Source: Prevotella sp. (GTDB lineage: Bacteria; Bacteroidota; Bacteroidia; Bacteroidales; Bacteroidaceae). Taken from it: 39,478 bases of DNA. This document shows, piece by piece, positions 38,615 to 39,478 of the stretch. Under the pieces are notes generated by a model. The model was not told where the DNA came from. It saw nothing but the letters and a program-made list of their open reading frames with translations, and ran no database searches. Position 1 is the first letter of the stretch, and each line of letters opens with the position of its first letter. Location: contig JAEEZP010000027.1 in NCBI GenBank assembly GCA_016291915.1, forward strand, positions 1 to 39,478, given 5' to 3'. The position numbers and the translations under genes were made by a program.

Positions 38615-39478
38615 TTCTCTTTATCGGAAAAATTATAACCGGATCCGTCAAAACAGTGTGTACAAACCTTACACTTAGGTAAGCCGATAGCACGCAAGAG
38701 AGTCTCTATCTTATTGAAACGTACACTCGTAAGTCCCAGACGCTTACCGATTTCCTCCACCATACGCTTGTATTCCGGACTGTCGGTTGTGGCATATTCC
38801 TTCAACTTCGCATTGGGATCACCTTCAAAGTCATTGATAATCCTGCGGGTGATCAACTCCAAGTCCGACTTCGATGCAGTAAAACCGATGAATGGACAAC
38901 TATATACCAATGGAGGACAGGAGATGCGGGCATGTACCTCTTTGGCTCCGTAGTCAAAGAAGGTCTTGACATTATCACGCAACTGTGTTCCTCGTACGAT
39001 GGAGTCATCGCAGAACACCACCCTCTGGTTCTCCAAGATGGCACGGTTAGGTATCAGCTTCATCCTTGCCACGAGATCACGTCGGCTTTGTTTGCTGGGG
39101 GTGAACGAACGGGGCCATGTGGGGGTATATTTCAGGACGGCACGTTTGTAAGGGATGCCCTTACCTTCAGCATATCCCAAAGCAGTACCGATACCACTGT
39201 CGGGAATACCACAGACACAGTCGGCAGGAGTATCATCTTCCTTACCTAATGCCTTACCGATCTCTTCCCGTACATATTCCGTATTGACATTCTCATAATC
39301 ACTGGCAGGAAAACCATAGTACACCCAAAGGAAGGCACAGATCTGCTCACGTTCGAAAGCAGGCTGCAACACCTCAAAGGAGTCGGCTTTGATCTTCACG
39401 ATCTCACCGGGACCCACATCACGGATAGGCTGATAATTGAGGTTGGGTAATGCCGCTGTCTCACTGGCCACGGCAAAG
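38611..39478 (-). CDS. Amidophosphoribosyltransferase (PurF-family), C-terminal part, cut by window edge
   Basis: The reading frame is open to the right edge, so the N-terminal glutaminase half and the true start are not visible. The ~288 residues present include Ala-Ser-Glu-Thr-Ala-Ala-Leu and Val-Gly-Pro-Gly-Glu-Ile-Val (end of the glutamine amidotransferase domain), then a phosphoribosyltransferase domain with Gly-Ile-Pro-Asp-Ser-Gly and the PRPP loop Val-Phe-Cys-Asp-Asp-Ser-Ile-Val-Arg-Gly-Thr. It would make phosphoribosylamine from PRPP and glutamine, the first step of purine synthesis. The C-terminus has a cluster of cysteines (Cys-Lys-Val-Cys-Thr-His-Cys) that might bind a metal, not typical of E. 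coli PurF. It could be the second PurF-like paralogue seen in Bacteroidetes rather than the main enzyme. Confidence 0.8.
   Translation of the reverse strand, partial: FAVASETAALPNLNYQPIRDVGPGEIVKIKADSFEVLQPAFEREQICAFLWVYYGFPASDYENVNTEYVREEIGKALGKEDDTPADCVCGIPDSGIGTALGYAEGKGIPYKRAVLKYTPTWPRSFTPSKQSRRDLVARMKLIPNRAILENQRVVFCDDSIVRGTQLRDNVKTFFDYGAKEVHARISCPPLVYSCPFIGFTASKSDLELITRRIINDFEGDPNAKLKEYATTDSPEYKRMVEEIGKRLGLTSVRFNKIETLLRAIGLPKCKVCTHCFDGSGYNFSDKEK

Noticed and set aside
1..39478. CRISPR array, tRNA, rRNA, phage or integrase genes
   Set aside because: The only regular repeats are the 7- and 8-nt intergenic arrays without spacers; no tRNA cloverleaf, rRNA segment or mobile-element gene was recognised.

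Overview
The window looks like a chromosomal segment from a Bacteroidales bacterium, most likely Prevotella or a close Prevotellaceae relative. The evidence is a SusC/SusD pair under an ECF-sigma/FecR switch, several promoters of the Bacteroidetes sigma-ABfr type (TTTG, 19-21 nt, TAnnTTTG), A/T-rich start regions with poor Shine-Dalgarno sequences, an archaeal/eukaryal-type prolyl-tRNA synthetase, pyrBI organisation, and the DUF4923, TlpA and DUF4974 families. There are no tRNA or rRNA genes, insertion sequences, phage genes or CRISPR arrays. The genus assignment is inference.

Layout. 1-13094 is mostly housekeeping: the 3' end of a DUF4923 gene; a pseudouridine synthase followed by an unlisted 52-aa membrane protein; divergent radA; a four-gene minus-strand block (OmpA-like lipoprotein, mtgA, uvrD/pcrA, TonB-dependent receptor); divergent proS; a YkvA/DUF1232 gene; a candidate structured RNA of about 180-225 nt; riboflavin synthase; and nudC.

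13074-30731 is the accessory centrepiece: an eleven-gene, 17.7-kb, all-minus-strand locus. Reading in transcription order it is ECF sigma factor, FecR anti-sigma, SusC/RagA with an STN signalling domain, SusD, a metallopeptidase-like lipoprotein without HExxH, three tandem ~670-aa exported proteins each ending in a TlpA/thioredoxin domain, an exported alpha/beta hydrolase, a fourth TlpA-like protein and an S41 protease without a PDZ domain. Most junctions are overlaps (TAATG, ATGA) or 1-30 nt gaps. No glycoside hydrolase is present. I infer substrate-induced capture and reductive or proteolytic processing of a proteinaceous or thiol-containing substrate rather than a glycan.

30844-39478 returns to core genes: a class A PBP; divergent pyrB and pyrI; glyA; a PagL-like lipid A deacylase; and a convergent ltaE/PurF-family pair running off the right edge.

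Several intergenic gaps carry A/T-rich tandem repeats with a strict 7-nt period, two of them arranged as long inverted pairs, plus one 8-nt-period version after proS. These look like a genome-wide intergenic repeat family. The structured RNA upstream of ribE and the SusCD-TlpA locus are the two most interesting elements.
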